From: Gemmatimonas phototrophica
Lineage (GTDB): Bacteria; Gemmatimonadota; Gemmatimonadetes; Gemmatimonadales; Gemmatimonadaceae
Direction: 5' to 3'
DNA length: 64,000 nucleotides
Assembly: GCA_945869195.1 (NCBI GenBank)
Contig: CAMBNV010000001.1
Coordinates: 248,001-312,000, forward strand
The stretch's first letter is position 1. Every line of letters begins with the position of its first letter. The notes beneath the pieces were generated by a model. That model worked only from the letters and a program-made list of their open reading frames with translations, ran no database searches and was not told the origin of the DNA. Both the position numbers and the translations under genes were made by a program. Shown here piece by piece: positions 52,783-61,809 of the stretch.

Positions 52783-54423
52783 CTAACGATCCCCGATGAT
52801 GTCCACGTCCTTGGTCTCCCGCAAGAAGAGCGCCCCAACCACGAACGTCATGCTCGCGATGATCACGGGGTACCAGAGCCCCGCATAGATATCTCCTTTG
52901 GCCGCGACGATGGCGAACGCGGTCGTCGGCAAGAAGCCCCCAAACCATCCATTCCCGATGTGATACGGCAACGACATCGAGGTGTAGCGGATGCGGGTAG
53001 GAAACATTTCCACGAGCATCGCGGCGATCGGGCCGTACACCAGCGTCACGTAGATCACGAGAATCCAGAGCACGAACACGACCATCGGCTTGTTGATTCC
53101 CGCGGGATCTGCCGTGACCGGGTACGCGGCGTTGGTGAGCGCTGACCCGAGCGCCGCCGTGAATGACGCGCGCCGTGCGGGGGCGTCCTCGCCGGTGGCA
53201 TCGAACGATGCGACCGGCACCACGCCAACCCGGATCTCCGCGACGCTGCCGGCCGCGATTGTCTCGTTGCGGTACGGCACACCGCGCGCGACGAGCGCGG
53301 CCTTCGCGACGTCGCAGCTCGACGTGAACTTGCTCGTACCGACCGGATTGAACTGCACGGAACAGCTCGCAGGGTCGGCGGCGACGACGACCGGCGCTCG
53401 CTCCTGCGCCGACGCGAGCGCCGGGTTCGCGTAGTGCGTGAGCGCCTTGAACAAGGGGAAGTAGGTGAGCGCGGCGAGCGCGCATCCCAATAGGATGATT
53501 GGCTTACGGCCGATGCGGTCGGAGAGCGTGCCGAACACGACGAAGAAGGGTGTGGCGAGCAGGAGCGAGACCGCGACGAGGATGTTCGCGGTCTGCGCGT
53601 CGACCTTGAGCGTCTGGGTCAGGAAGAAGAGCGTATAGAACTGCCCCGTGTACCAGACAACCGCCTGGCCCGCGGTGAGACCGAAGAGCGCGAGCAGCAC
53701 GATTTTGAGGTTGCCCCACTTGGCGAATGACTCCGTGAGCGGCGCTTTGGACAGCGTACCCTCAGCCTTCATCGCCTTGAACACGGGCGACTCGTCGAGC
53801 GTGAGGCGGATCCAGACCGAGATGCCGAGCAGCAGGAGGGAGACGAGGAACGGAATGCGCCAGCCCCAGGATTCGAACGCCTCGGGCCCGAGCACAATCC
53901 GGCAGGTGGTGATGACGAGCAGCGAGAGAAAGAGACCGAGGGTCGCGGTGGTCTGAATCCACGATGTGTACGCGCCACGTGCTCCGTGGGGCGCATGTTC
54001 GGCAACATAGGTCGCGGCGCCGCCGTACTCGCCGCCAAGTGCGAGCCCTTGCAACAGCCGGAGCAGGATCAGCGTGACCGGCGCGGCGAAGCCGATGGTC
54101 GCGTACGACGGGAGGATGCCGACAACGAACGTCGACACGCCCATAATGACGATCGTGACCAGGAAGGTGTGCTTGCGCCCGACTAGGTCCCCGAGGCGGC
54201 CGAACACGAGCGCGCCGAAGGGCCGCACCGCGAACCCCGCCGCGAATGCGAGCAGCGCGAAGATGAACGCGGCGGTGGGATTCACCCCGGAGAAGAACTG
54301 CCGGCTGATAATCGCGGCGAGTGAGCCATACAGATAGAAGTCGTACCACTCGAAGACCGTACCGAGGGACGACGCGAGGATCACGCGACGCGTGTCGCGC
54401 GTGGTAGCAGGAAAGAGGGCCAT
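52783..54423 (-). CDS. MFS transporter, MHS (metabolite:H+ symporter) family
   Basis: A 546-residue transporter with 12 helices of the sugar-porter-like MHS group (proline/betaine/alpha-ketoglutarate). The N-terminus has SLGTVFEWYDFYLYG, FGRLGDLVGRKHTFL and LRLLQGLALGGEYGGAATYVAEHAP. An extra soluble segment of about 110 residues (about residues 345-455, with two cysteines) lies between helices; such inserts occur in some MHS proteins. It probably carries an organic acid or amino acid with protons. It lies 70 bases after the DUF5916 gene on the same strand. Confidence 0.92.
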   Translation of the reverse strand: MALFPATTRDTRRVILASSLGTVFEWYDFYLYGSLAAIISRQFFSGVNPTAAFIFALLAFAAGFAVRPFGALVFGRLGDLVGRKHTFLVTIVIMGVSTFVVGILPSYATIGFAAPVTLILLRLLQGLALGGEYGGAATYVAEHAPHGARGAYTSWIQTTATLGLFLSLLVITTCRIVLGPEAFESWGWRIPFLVSLLLLGISVWIRLTLDESPVFKAMKAEGTLSKAPLTESFAKWGNLKIVLLALFGLTAGQAVVWYTGQFYTLFFLTQTLKVDAQTANILVAVSLLLATPFFVVFGTLSDRIGRKPIILLGCALAALTYFPLFKALTHYANPALASAQERAPVVVAADPASCSVQFNPVGTSKFTSSCDVAKAALVARGVPYRNETIAAGSVAEIRVGVVPVASFDATGEDAPARRASFTAALGSALTNAAYPVTADPAGINKPMVVFVLWILVIYVTLVYGPIAAMLVEMFPTRIRYTSMSLPYHIGNGWFGGFLPTTAFAIVAAKGDIYAGLWYPVIIASMTFVVGALFLRETKDVDIIGDR

Positions 54424-54493
54424 GGGGCCGGAATATGGCGGCGAACCCCGATTCGCATCAGGGGCTCAGCTCGGTCCACCCCAGCGCATTCGG

Positions 54494-57016
54494 CTACGGG
54501 TTAAACCAATACGACAGCTTCACCAGGAGCGTGTTATCTGGATGGGAGTAGAAAAGGTTGCGCAGATCGCGCCCCACTTCGAAGCTCGCGGGATCGCGCC
54601 CGTCGGACCGCCCCTGCTGCCAGACCACGAAAAGCACCGACCCTGGCCGGTACTCCCAGCGAACCACCGCGTTGGAGTTGAAATGCTTCGAGTTGAATCC
54701 GGCCGGATTCGCTCCGCCCCCGTATGGCGCGTAGCGCGCCGCATACGACGTGTTCCGCGCGTCCACCATCTCCCGCCAGTCGGCGAAGGCACCACTCGCG
54801 ATAAACGGCTGCGTGTAGAGTTGCACACTGAGCGCCGGAGTCAGCGTCACGTTGGCCCGCGTCTCGAGCACGAAAATGCTCTGCGCGAGCGCCGCGAAGG
54901 TGTAGTGCACCGTGTCGCTGAAGAGCGCGCCATAGTTGCGGACCGGCTGCGTGTCATCGGCCCGGCGCTCAAAGCTCCCCCTCAACTCGAGCGAGGTGCG
55001 TGTCCCCACTCGTCCCAGGACTCCGGCCGAGAGCTGCGCCGACCAGGAACGCCCCTCGTCCCCACGCGCGAGCCGAAAGTCGAGCTCGGGCACGATCGAA
55101 TGGCGCCCGTCCCCGTCGAGCGTCACGGAGATGCGGTGATACGGTGACACGCGGAGCAAGGGCCCGCCGCGCGCGCAGCTCACGCACATGGTGTTGCCGA
55201 GATTCGATACGGCGTACGTGAACGATGTGCCCCAAAAGTTCGCCATCTCGGCGGCGGCGTGCGCCGTCGCGACTGCGCCGGTGGGCAGGCCGCCTGAGGT
55301 CCAATGGTTCTCGTGCGAGAGGACCGCGTTCCCGCGGCGGTACCACTTGGTCGGCACCACCGACGACACCGAAAGTTGGCTCTTGACCATCGCGTCATTC
55401 ACCAACGGCACGAAACCGAGATCGTTCATCTCACTCCCCGGCTCCGCATAGCGCAGGGTGGTCTCCCAACGCACTCGGCCCGCGAACCGCCTGAGCGCGA
55501 TCGAGGTGACGCCGCCGTCCATCGACGTCCGCGTAGAGTCGTACCGCCGCTCGTGGTCGGGGCGCTGAAAGTAGTGAACGCTCGAGAGCTGTGTTCGCGC
55601 GATCGACGCCGCGCTGCCGCGGGCCGTTGCGCGCCCACCGTACGCCACAACTTCCCAGCGCTCGGCAAACCGGTGGTACCCCTGCAGGAGAACGGTATAC
55701 GCGTCACGACGGAGGAAGGGCTCGGTGCCTGCGTCGAGATCGCGCCGCAACGCCGTGACCATCGTGCCAATCTGAGAACGCCCGCCACGAAAATCCTGGA
55801 CGAGGCGACCGACGAGCGTCGTCGTGGCAGGCTCGATCGTCTGGCCTGCCACGCCCTGTTCGCGCGCCGACCCCACGGCGACGACACCGAACTGCGTTCC
55901 GCCCGAAAACCGTCCCGTCACCTTCGCCGCCGCCTGGATCGTACTCGATCGCGGGTCGCGATCACTCGTCGCGAGCTGCGGCGCCCGTCCAACGCGCCGC
56001 GTGTAGAAGATCCCCTCGCACGGACCATTGCAACGAAAGAGGTTACCACCTTCTTGGAAGAACGGACGACGCTCCTCGAATCGCACTTCGAAAGCGCTCA
56101 GGTTCAGTACAGCGGGATCCGCCTCGACCTGACCAAAATCGGGATTGATCGTCGCATCGACGGTGATGTTACTCGTGAGCCCAGCCTTCAAATCGAGCCC
56201 GAACGCCTGCCGCTGCGGATGCGTCCACCCGCCTACCGCACCCTCCGTCACGTTCTTGCTTACCGCGTACGGCATGACCTCGAGGCGGCGGTTGCGATCG
56301 ATGCCCGTGATTCCCGTGAGATCGCCCAGCTGCGAGGCAAAGGTACCGAGCGAGGTCCGGTAGGCCGGCCAGGCGTCGCGCTCACCGTAGCGCGCGACAT
56401 CACGCCAGATGCCCAACCCGAACGTCAGCGCTTCACCGGGATCGTACCGCAGTTGGGAGAACGGGATCGCGAACTCGGCGCTCCAGCCGAGGGTGTCTAC
56501 TTGGACCGCGACATCCCAGACGCCGTCCCACGCATTGTCCTCTTGTACATCGGCGAAGATTGTCGCGTCGCGCTTCACCCCGGCGGGATTCACCATGAAC
56601 TGGAGTCCACTGCGCCGATCGTGGAATCCGTCGATCACGACCTTGATCCATTCTGACGGCGTGCGCACGTCGCGACGGCTGAGAAGCGCGACGAGCGAGT
56701 CGGGGCGCGGGTCGTAGGCGCGGATGAAGACGTAGAGCGTCCGGTCGTCGTACGCGACCTGAAAGGCGGTGCGGAAACGCGACGGCCCGCCCTCATTTGG
56801 CGCGAACTGTCGAAACGCATCGGTGACGGGAGCCAGACGCCAGACGGAATCGTCGTCCCGGCCGTCAAGGCGAATGGGGGCGTCACTCCGCACCGCGCGT
56901 GCGGCGGAGACCGCGGAGCCGGCGGACTGGGCGGCGACATTCGCTGTGCTCGAGAGGCAGAAAATCGTGACAAGCGTGGCACAGCGTCGATTGGTCACAG
57001 AACTCCCTACGTGCAC
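54494..57016 (-). CDS. DUF5916 protein with N-terminal CBM9-like domain
   Basis: An 840-residue exported protein. A signal peptide (about residues 10-32) is followed by a CBM9-like carbohydrate-binding module (IRLDGRDDDSVWRLAPVTD to FAIPFSQLRYDPGEAL, about residues 47-205), then a large DUF5916 domain rich in beta strands with TVDATINPDFGQVEADPA and FEERRPFFQEGGNLF, ending in a strand-rich VKLSYWFNP tail that looks like an outer-membrane barrel end. DUF5916 proteins are widespread in Bacteroidota and Gemmatimonadota; the function is unknown, probably surface polymer or peptide handling. Confidence 0.87.
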   Translation of the reverse strand: MHVGSSVTNRRCATLVTIFCLSSTANVAAQSAGSAVSAARAVRSDAPIRLDGRDDDSVWRLAPVTDAFRQFAPNEGGPSRFRTAFQVAYDDRTLYVFIRAYDPRPDSLVALLSRRDVRTPSEWIKVVIDGFHDRRSGLQFMVNPAGVKRDATIFADVQEDNAWDGVWDVAVQVDTLGWSAEFAIPFSQLRYDPGEALTFGLGIWRDVARYGERDAWPAYRTSLGTFASQLGDLTGITGIDRNRRLEVMPYAVSKNVTEGAVGGWTHPQRQAFGLDLKAGLTSNITVDATINPDFGQVEADPAVLNLSAFEVRFEERRPFFQEGGNLFRCNGPCEGIFYTRRVGRAPQLATSDRDPRSSTIQAAAKVTGRFSGGTQFGVVAVGSAREQGVAGQTIEPATTTLVGRLVQDFRGGRSQIGTMVTALRRDLDAGTEPFLRRDAYTVLLQGYHRFAERWEVVAYGGRATARGSAASIARTQLSSVHYFQRPDHERRYDSTRTSMDGGVTSIALRRFAGRVRWETTLRYAEPGSEMNDLGFVPLVNDAMVKSQLSVSSVVPTKWYRRGNAVLSHENHWTSGGLPTGAVATAHAAAEMANFWGTSFTYAVSNLGNTMCVSCARGGPLLRVSPYHRISVTLDGDGRHSIVPELDFRLARGDEGRSWSAQLSAGVLGRVGTRTSLELRGSFERRADDTQPVRNYGALFSDTVHYTFAALAQSIFVLETRANVTLTPALSVQLYTQPFIASGAFADWREMVDARNTSYAARYAPYGGGANPAGFNSKHFNSNAVVRWEYRPGSVLFVVWQQGRSDGRDPASFEVGRDLRNLFYSHPDNTLLVKLSYWFNP

Positions 57017-57055
57017 CGCCGGCTCAGCGTTCGAGGCCGCGACACACGGAAGTGA

Positions 57056-58180
57056 TCACCACCCGCGGTGGTTCACCCAACGGCCGACGATCGCCGTCCC
57101 CTCACACACCACATACTCGGCGTGCTGGGCCGCCGTGAGACAGGAGTGGTTGACCAGCACGCGGACCCGAGCGCCCACCCCGAGTCGCGTGAGCAGCGCG
57201 TCGTCTCGTACGTGGACGACTCCATGCTCCTGCGAGAGGGACGTGACACGAAGCCCGAGGTCGCGCCCCTCGACGTCGAGAACGCGTCCGTAGTGCGTCA
57301 CGCCGTCGGCATCGGCGATCCCGGCGTCCTTGCTCAGCGCAATTCCACCGGCGTCGAGGATCACCGTGCCGCGCTTGGGGTCGCGATGGACAACGGCGGC
57401 GAGCACCGACAGCGCGCAATCGTCTGCCGTGCAGCTGCCGATCGTGACCTGCATCACGTCGAAGAATGCGTAGTTGCCGGCGCGCACTTCGTGCACGCCG
57501 GTGAGATGATCGACCCCCATCGCCGTCGGTGTTGAGCCAATGCTCACGGCGGGCACGGGTACGCCAGCCGACGCGAGGTGCGCCGCCGCCGCGACCATCA
57601 CGTCGCGTTCACTGCGCGCGACCGCGAGGATCTCGGTCGGACCACGCGCCTGGTACGAATGCCCCGCATGCGCGAGGATCCCGGCAAAGCGAAGATGTGT
57701 GCGCTCGCCGATGCGCCGTGCGAGTTCCGCGAGCGAGGGCCCCTCGGGATCGACGCCGCAACGATGGTAGCCACAGTCGACCTTCACCCAGGTGTCGACC
57801 GTCACGCCCGCCTGCCGCGCCGCCTCACCGAGTGGACCCGGTACGGTGACATCGTCGGTGATAACAGCAAGGCGCACCCCGGCCGCATTCATCTGTGCAA
57901 CCGCCTCGAACTTGCCGCGTTCGATCGGCACCGCGTAGGTGATATCGTCGAAGCCGTGCGCGGCGAAGGCGCGCGCCTCCGCAAGCGTCGAGACGGTGAT
58001 GCCGCGCATCCCCGCGGCGGCCTGCAGCCGCCCGACCTCGATGCTCTTGTGGGTCTTCACGTGCGGGCGCAGCGTGGCGCCCAGTCCGGCGATGCGGGCT
58101 CCCATCCGCGCCACATTGCGCTCCACCCGCGTGCGGTCGACCAGCAGGCTCGGCGTGGTGAGCGCGCCGAGATCACTCAC
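57056..58180 (-). CDS. D-serine dehydratase/D-threonine aldolase-like PLP enzyme
   Basis: A 374-residue fold-type III (alanine-racemase-like) PLP enzyme. The PLP region is LRPHVKTHKSIE (about residues 38-48, one of the two lysines being the Schiff base), and a beta domain begins around 255. The metal site near the end reads NHSC (His345, Cys347). Eukaryotic D-serine dehydratases use a His/Cys zinc pair here, whereas D-threonine aldolases have His/Asp; so I favour D-serine deamination. It overlaps the RidA gene by eight bases, and RidA removes the aminoacrylate that this reaction makes. Confidence 0.82.
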   Translation of the reverse strand: MSDLGALTTPSLLVDRTRVERNVARMGARIAGLGATLRPHVKTHKSIEVGRLQAAAGMRGITVSTLAEARAFAAHGFDDITYAVPIERGKFEAVAQMNAAGVRLAVITDDVTVPGPLGEAARQAGVTVDTWVKVDCGYHRCGVDPEGPSLAELARRIGERTHLRFAGILAHAGHSYQARGPTEILAVARSERDVMVAAAAHLASAGVPVPAVSIGSTPTAMGVDHLTGVHEVRAGNYAFFDVMQVTIGSCTADDCALSVLAAVVHRDPKRGTVILDAGGIALSKDAGIADADGVTHYGRVLDVEGRDLGLRVTSLSQEHGVVHVRDDALLTRLGVGARVRVLVNHSCLTAAQHAEYVVCEGTAIVGRWVNHRGW

Positions 58181-58559
58181 GGACGGCGGCGATGCAGTCG
58201 ATCTCGATGAGGCAGCCGGCCTTGAGTTCCCGAGTCGGGATCACAGCGCGCGCCGGCCGACTCTCGCCCATCACCTTTGCGTAGGTCGCGTTGACGGCAC
58301 CCCAGAGCGCGATGTCGCTCACATAGACATTCATCTTGAGTACGTGGGCGAAGTCGCTGCCCGCGGCCTCGAGCACTGCGCCGACATTTGCGAGGGCGCG
58401 CTCCGTCTGCTCCTCGATGCCGCCGGGTACGAGTTCGCGAGTGGCCGGGTCGAAGGCGAGCTGACCGGAGACATAAATCACACCGCGGTGCACGGTCGCA
58501 TGCGAGTAGTGGCCGGCAGGCGCAGGCGCCGTATTGGTCTGGACGTAGAGGATCGACAT
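58173..58559 (-). CDS. ridA: RidA family enamine/imine deaminase
   Basis: A 128-residue protein of the RidA/YjgF/UK114 family. Key features are HATVHRGVIYVSGQLAFDP, the Arg in SRPARAVIPTREL and the Glu in GCLIEIDCIAAV, which together bind the carboxylate and activate water. RidA hydrolyses reactive 2-aminoacrylate and related enamines. The gene overlaps the start of the D-serine dehydratase-like gene by eight bases, so the two are co-translated. This makes functional sense because PLP-dependent D-serine deamination releases aminoacrylate. Confidence 0.94.
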   Translation of the reverse strand: MSILYVQTNTAPAPAGHYSHATVHRGVIYVSGQLAFDPATRELVPGGIEEQTERALANVGAVLEAAGSDFAHVLKMNVYVSDIALWGAVNATYAKVMGESRPARAVIPTRELKAGCLIEIDCIAAVRE

Positions 58560-58613
58560 AGGCTGAGTAGAGGCCCCGCGCGCAGCTGGCGCGTGAAGAG
58601 GTGTGGAGTGGTC

Positions 58614-59222
58614 TCAGACGTCCAGATAGGGCGAGGGACCGCGGTCGTCCGCGCCAAAGAGCTCGCGCGACGACTTGCGCCCCTTCGGCCGCCCTGAGCT
58701 GTGCGGTGGCGGGATCGCCGGCCATTCATCCGGCGGGATCAGGTCCTTCACCATCTCGAGGAGCTGATGGCTCAGATGCTGGCCGTACTTGAAGAGCGCG
58801 ACCACGCGCGCGCGATTCCCGAGCAGGAAGACGAGGATCGGTTTGTCGGCCTTGGCCGCATTGCACACCTTGCAGCAGAGGACGAGGTTGTCGCGCCGGT
58901 CGTATGCCGTCTGCCCGCGCCGCGGCGTCACATGATCGAGGGTGATCGTGCGCTCAGGGACGAGCCGCTCGCAGTAGGCGCAGGTGGGCCCGAAGCGCTC
59001 GAGCAACCAGCGCCGCGTCTCGACATACGCCGCGCGTCCGGTGGGGACCGAGGTGAGCTGCGGTTGCCGTGCGGTGCTGCTGCTACTGCCGCCGCCGCCA
59101 CCGCCGCGTCGACGCCTCTTTTGGGGGCTTGCTGGCGCAGCCGCGGGCGCAGCCGCAGGGGCCGCGGGCGGAGTCGCCGCCCCACCGCGGCGCCGTCCGC
59201 GCCCTCCGCGAGAGGTCGCCAT
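58614..59222 (-). CDS. HNH endonuclease family protein
   Basis: A 202-residue protein. After a low-complexity Arg/Ala/Pro/Gly-rich N-terminal part (about residues 5-60), there is an HNH domain with CAYCERLVPERTITLDHVTP, YDRRDNLVLCCKVCNAAK (the two cysteine pairs and the catalytic His). The basic N-terminus may help DNA or RNA binding. Stand-alone genes of this type occur widely outside phages. ATG 59222 is chosen because the first 50 codons upstream carry no family similarity and overlap the promoter of the divergent operon. Confidence 0.85.
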   Translation of the reverse strand: MATSRGGRGRRRGGAATPPAAPAAAPAAAPASPQKRRRRGGGGGGSSSSTARQPQLTSVPTGRAAYVETRRWLLERFGPTCAYCERLVPERTITLDHVTPRRGQTAYDRRDNLVLCCKVCNAAKADKPILVFLLGNRARVVALFKYGQHLSHQLLEMVKDLIPPDEWPAIPPPHSSGRPKGRKSSRELFGADDRGPSPYLDV

Positions 59223-59364
59223 CAGCGAACGCGCACAATGAAAGGAATGGATGTCATCGGGACGAAAGATACCCCGGACGTCGGTTCCACCACACCCTCC
59301 GAGACCCGTGATTCCGCCCCCGATCGCGGACCAGCACCGCGCCGCCGTCCCCTTCGTTTCGGTC

Positions 59365-59386
59365 TTTACTTGAAACTTCAAGTAAA
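59365..59386. promoter_or_regulatory. Probable MarR operator (10-2-10 inverted repeat)
   Basis: TTTACTTGAA-AC-TTCAAGTAAA is a perfect inverted repeat of ten bases per arm, placed so that it covers the -35 box of the promoter upstream of the aromatic-CoA operon. The operon encodes a MarR regulator, for which such ACTTGAA...TTCAAGT palindromes are typical targets. Binding would block transcription. Confidence 0.75.
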
Positions 59387-59398
59387 TCGCCGTACCAT
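59370..59398 (+). promoter_or_regulatory. Promoter of the aromatic acyl-CoA operon
   Basis: TTGAAA (59370-59375) and TACCAT (59393-59398) are 17 bases apart. The -35 box lies inside the MarR-type palindrome. The GTG start of the first gene at 59425 has AGGAG seven bases upstream. Confidence 0.65.
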
Positions 59399-59424
59399 AG
59401 CTCCGATCCCACAGGAGTGATGGC

Positions 59425-61809
59425 GTGCGCGTACTGGTGGTCGGAGGCGGTCCGGGTGGGCTTTACGCGGCGCTGCTGCTCAGGCGGCGGCATCCGCACG
59501 CGCTCATCGAAGTGCACGAACGCAACCGCCCCGACGACACCTTCGGCTGGGGTATTGTGCTCTCCGACCAGACGGTCGCGAACCTGCGCGCCGCCGACCA
59601 GGAGAGTGCCGACGAAATCGCGAGCGCCCTGCATCATTGGGACGACATCGCCGTGCATTTTCGCGACCGGACGCTGCGCTCCGGCGGTCACGGCTTCAGT
59701 GGCATCGGGCGGGTGACGATGCTCCGGATTTTACGGCAGCGGTGCGAGACGCTTGGAGTGGTCTTGCGGTTCGAGCACGAGACCCCGCTCCACCTCGAGA
59801 CGCTCGTCGAGACCGACGGCTGGGACCTCGTGATCGCGTCCGATGGGATCAACAGCCGCATCCGCGAGCGCTATGCGAGCACCTTCCGCCCGGACACGGA
59901 GCTGCGTCACTGCCGCTACACCTGGCTCGGAACGGCGCGCACCTTCGACGCCTTCACCTTTGCGTTCGTCGAGACCGAGCACGGGTGGTTCCAAGCCCAT
60001 GCCTATCAGTTCGACGCCGGCATGAGCACCTTCATCGTCGAGGCGCCTCAGGACGTCTGGGAGCGCGCGGGGCTGGACGCAATGGACACCGCCGCGTCGA
60101 TCGCCTACTGCGAGCAGCTCTTCGCCAATCAGTTACAGGGCGCCCCCCTGCTGAGCAACTCGTTGCATCTGCGCGGCCCAGCGCAGTGGAGCCGCTTTCC
60201 GCGGATTACCTGCGAACAGTGGGTCCACCACCTGCAGACGGCGCGCGGCCGCGTCCCCCTTGTGCTCCTCGGCGACGCGGCCCATACGGCACATTTCTCC
60301 ATCGGGTCAGGGAGCAAACTCGCGCTGGAAGATGCGATTGCGCTCGACGCCTGTCTCGCGGCGTCACCGCACGATTACGCCCGCGCCCTCACGCGCTATC
60401 AGGCCGAGCGGGCCGTCGAAGTGCTCAAGCTGCAGAACGCCGCGCGCAACTCGACCGAGTGGTTCGAGCACGTCGACCGGTACGCGTCGCTCGCGCCCGA
60501 GCAGTTCGCCTACGCGCTGCTCACCCGGTCGCAGCGAATCTCGCATGAGAATCTGCGCCAGCGAGACCCCGCGTATGTCGCCGCGTTCGAGCGGTGGTTC
60601 ACCCAGGGCGCAGCGGCGAGCACGATCGACGGCATAGAGACCCCACCGGCGGTCCCCCCGCTCCTCACGCCCTATACGGTCCGCGGCTGCACGCTTCCCA
60701 ACCGCGTCGTGGTCTCGCCGATGGCGCAGTACAGCGCCGACACTGACGGATCGCCGAGCGACTGGCACCTTGTGCACCTCGGCGCGCGTGCGACCGGCGG
60801 CGCGGGATTGGTGATGACCGAGATGACCTGCCCCGCCGCCGACGCCCGAATCACTCCGTGGTGTCCGGGCCTCTGGACCGAGGCTCACCGTGACGCCTGG
60901 GCGCGCATCGTCGGCTTCGTGCATACCTACTCCCAAGCGCGTATCGGGCTGCAGCTCGGGCATGCGGGCGCCAAGGGATCCACAAAGAAGATGTGGGAAG
61001 GCATCGACCGGCCCCTCCCCACCGGCAACTGGCCCCTCGTCGCACCCTCCGAGACGGAGTACCTCACCGGGATCTCCCAACGTGCGCGCGCGATGACGCG
61101 CGAGGACATGGACCGCGTGCGCGATGAGTTCGTGCAGGCCACGCGACTGGCTGACGACGCCGGCTTTGATTGGCTCGAACTCCACTGCGCGCACGGCTAC
61201 CTGCTGTCGGCGTTCCTCTCGCCACTCACCAACCGTCGGAACGACGACTACGGTGGCGATCCGGAGCGCCGGGCGCGATTCCCGCTCGAAGTTTTTCGCG
61301 CGATGCGAGCGGCCTGGCCCGCCGATCGTCCGATGTCCGTGCGCATCTCAGCCCACGACTGGACACCCGGCGGCAATACCGGTGAGGACGCCGTCGGGAT
61401 CGCCCGCCTCTTCCACCAGGCGGGCGCCGACATGATCGATGTCTCCGCCGGCCAGGTGGTCCGGGACGAGAGGCCGGTGTACGGTCGCATGTGGCAGACT
61501 CCGCTCGCCGATGTCGTGCGACAGGACGCGGCCGTGCCGGTCATCGCCGTCGGCGCGATTAGCGACGCCGATCAGGCCAACGGGATCATCGCATCGGGCC
61601 GTGCCGATCTTGTGGCGATCGGTCGGCCGCATCTCGCGAATCCTGCCTGGCTGCTCGCGGAGTCCGCTCGACTCGGCTTCGACGGCAGCGAGGCGCTGTG
61701 GCCGCCGCAGTATCGCGCCGCCAAAGTTCAACTCGATCGCCTTCTGGACCGGGAGCGTGCCGCCATGGCCGCGTCTGCTCCGGCACCACCGAAAGGAGAA
61801 CTCACATGA
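59425..61809 (+). CDS. Bifunctional aromatic acyl-CoA monooxygenase/reductase (2-aminobenzoyl-CoA or salicylyl-CoA type)
   Basis: A 794-residue fusion. Residues about 1-395 are an FAD-dependent hydroxylase: VVGGGPGGLYAALLL at the start, the DLVIASDGINSRIR motif and LLGDAAHTAHFS. From about 410 follows an old-yellow-enzyme (NADH:flavin) domain with NRVVVSPMAQYSADTDG, GLQLGHAGAKGST and LHCAHGYLLSAFLSPLTNRR. This exact fusion is known as 2-aminobenzoyl-CoA monooxygenase/reductase or salicylyl-CoA 5-hydroxylase. It hydroxylates and reduces the ring of a CoA-activated aromatic acid. The GTG at 59425 has AGGAG upstream. It is the first gene of a MarR-controlled operon. Confidence 0.9.
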   Translation: MRVLVVGGGPGGLYAALLLRRRHPHALIEVHERNRPDDTFGWGIVLSDQTVANLRAADQESADEIASALHHWDDIAVHFRDRTLRSGGHGFSGIGRVTMLRILRQRCETLGVVLRFEHETPLHLETLVETDGWDLVIASDGINSRIRERYASTFRPDTELRHCRYTWLGTARTFDAFTFAFVETEHGWFQAHAYQFDAGMSTFIVEAPQDVWERAGLDAMDTAASIAYCEQLFANQLQGAPLLSNSLHLRGPAQWSRFPRITCEQWVHHLQTARGRVPLVLLGDAAHTAHFSIGSGSKLALEDAIALDACLAASPHDYARALTRYQAERAVEVLKLQNAARNSTEWFEHVDRYASLAPEQFAYALLTRSQRISHENLRQRDPAYVAAFERWFTQGAAASTIDGIETPPAVPPLLTPYTVRGCTLPNRVVVSPMAQYSADTDGSPSDWHLVHLGARATGGAGLVMTEMTCPAADARITPWCPGLWTEAHRDAWARIVGFVHTYSQARIGLQLGHAGAKGSTKKMWEGIDRPLPTGNWPLVAPSETEYLTGISQRARAMTREDMDRVRDEFVQATRLADDAGFDWLELHCAHGYLLSAFLSPLTNRRNDDYGGDPERRARFPLEVFRAMRAAWPADRPMSVRISAHDWTPGGNTGEDAVGIARLFHQAGADMIDVSAGQVVRDERPVYGRMWQTPLADVVRQDAAVPVIAVGAISDADQANGIIASGRADLVAIGRPHLANPAWLLAESARLGFDGSEALWPPQYRAAKVQLDRLLDRERAAMAASAPAPPKGELT

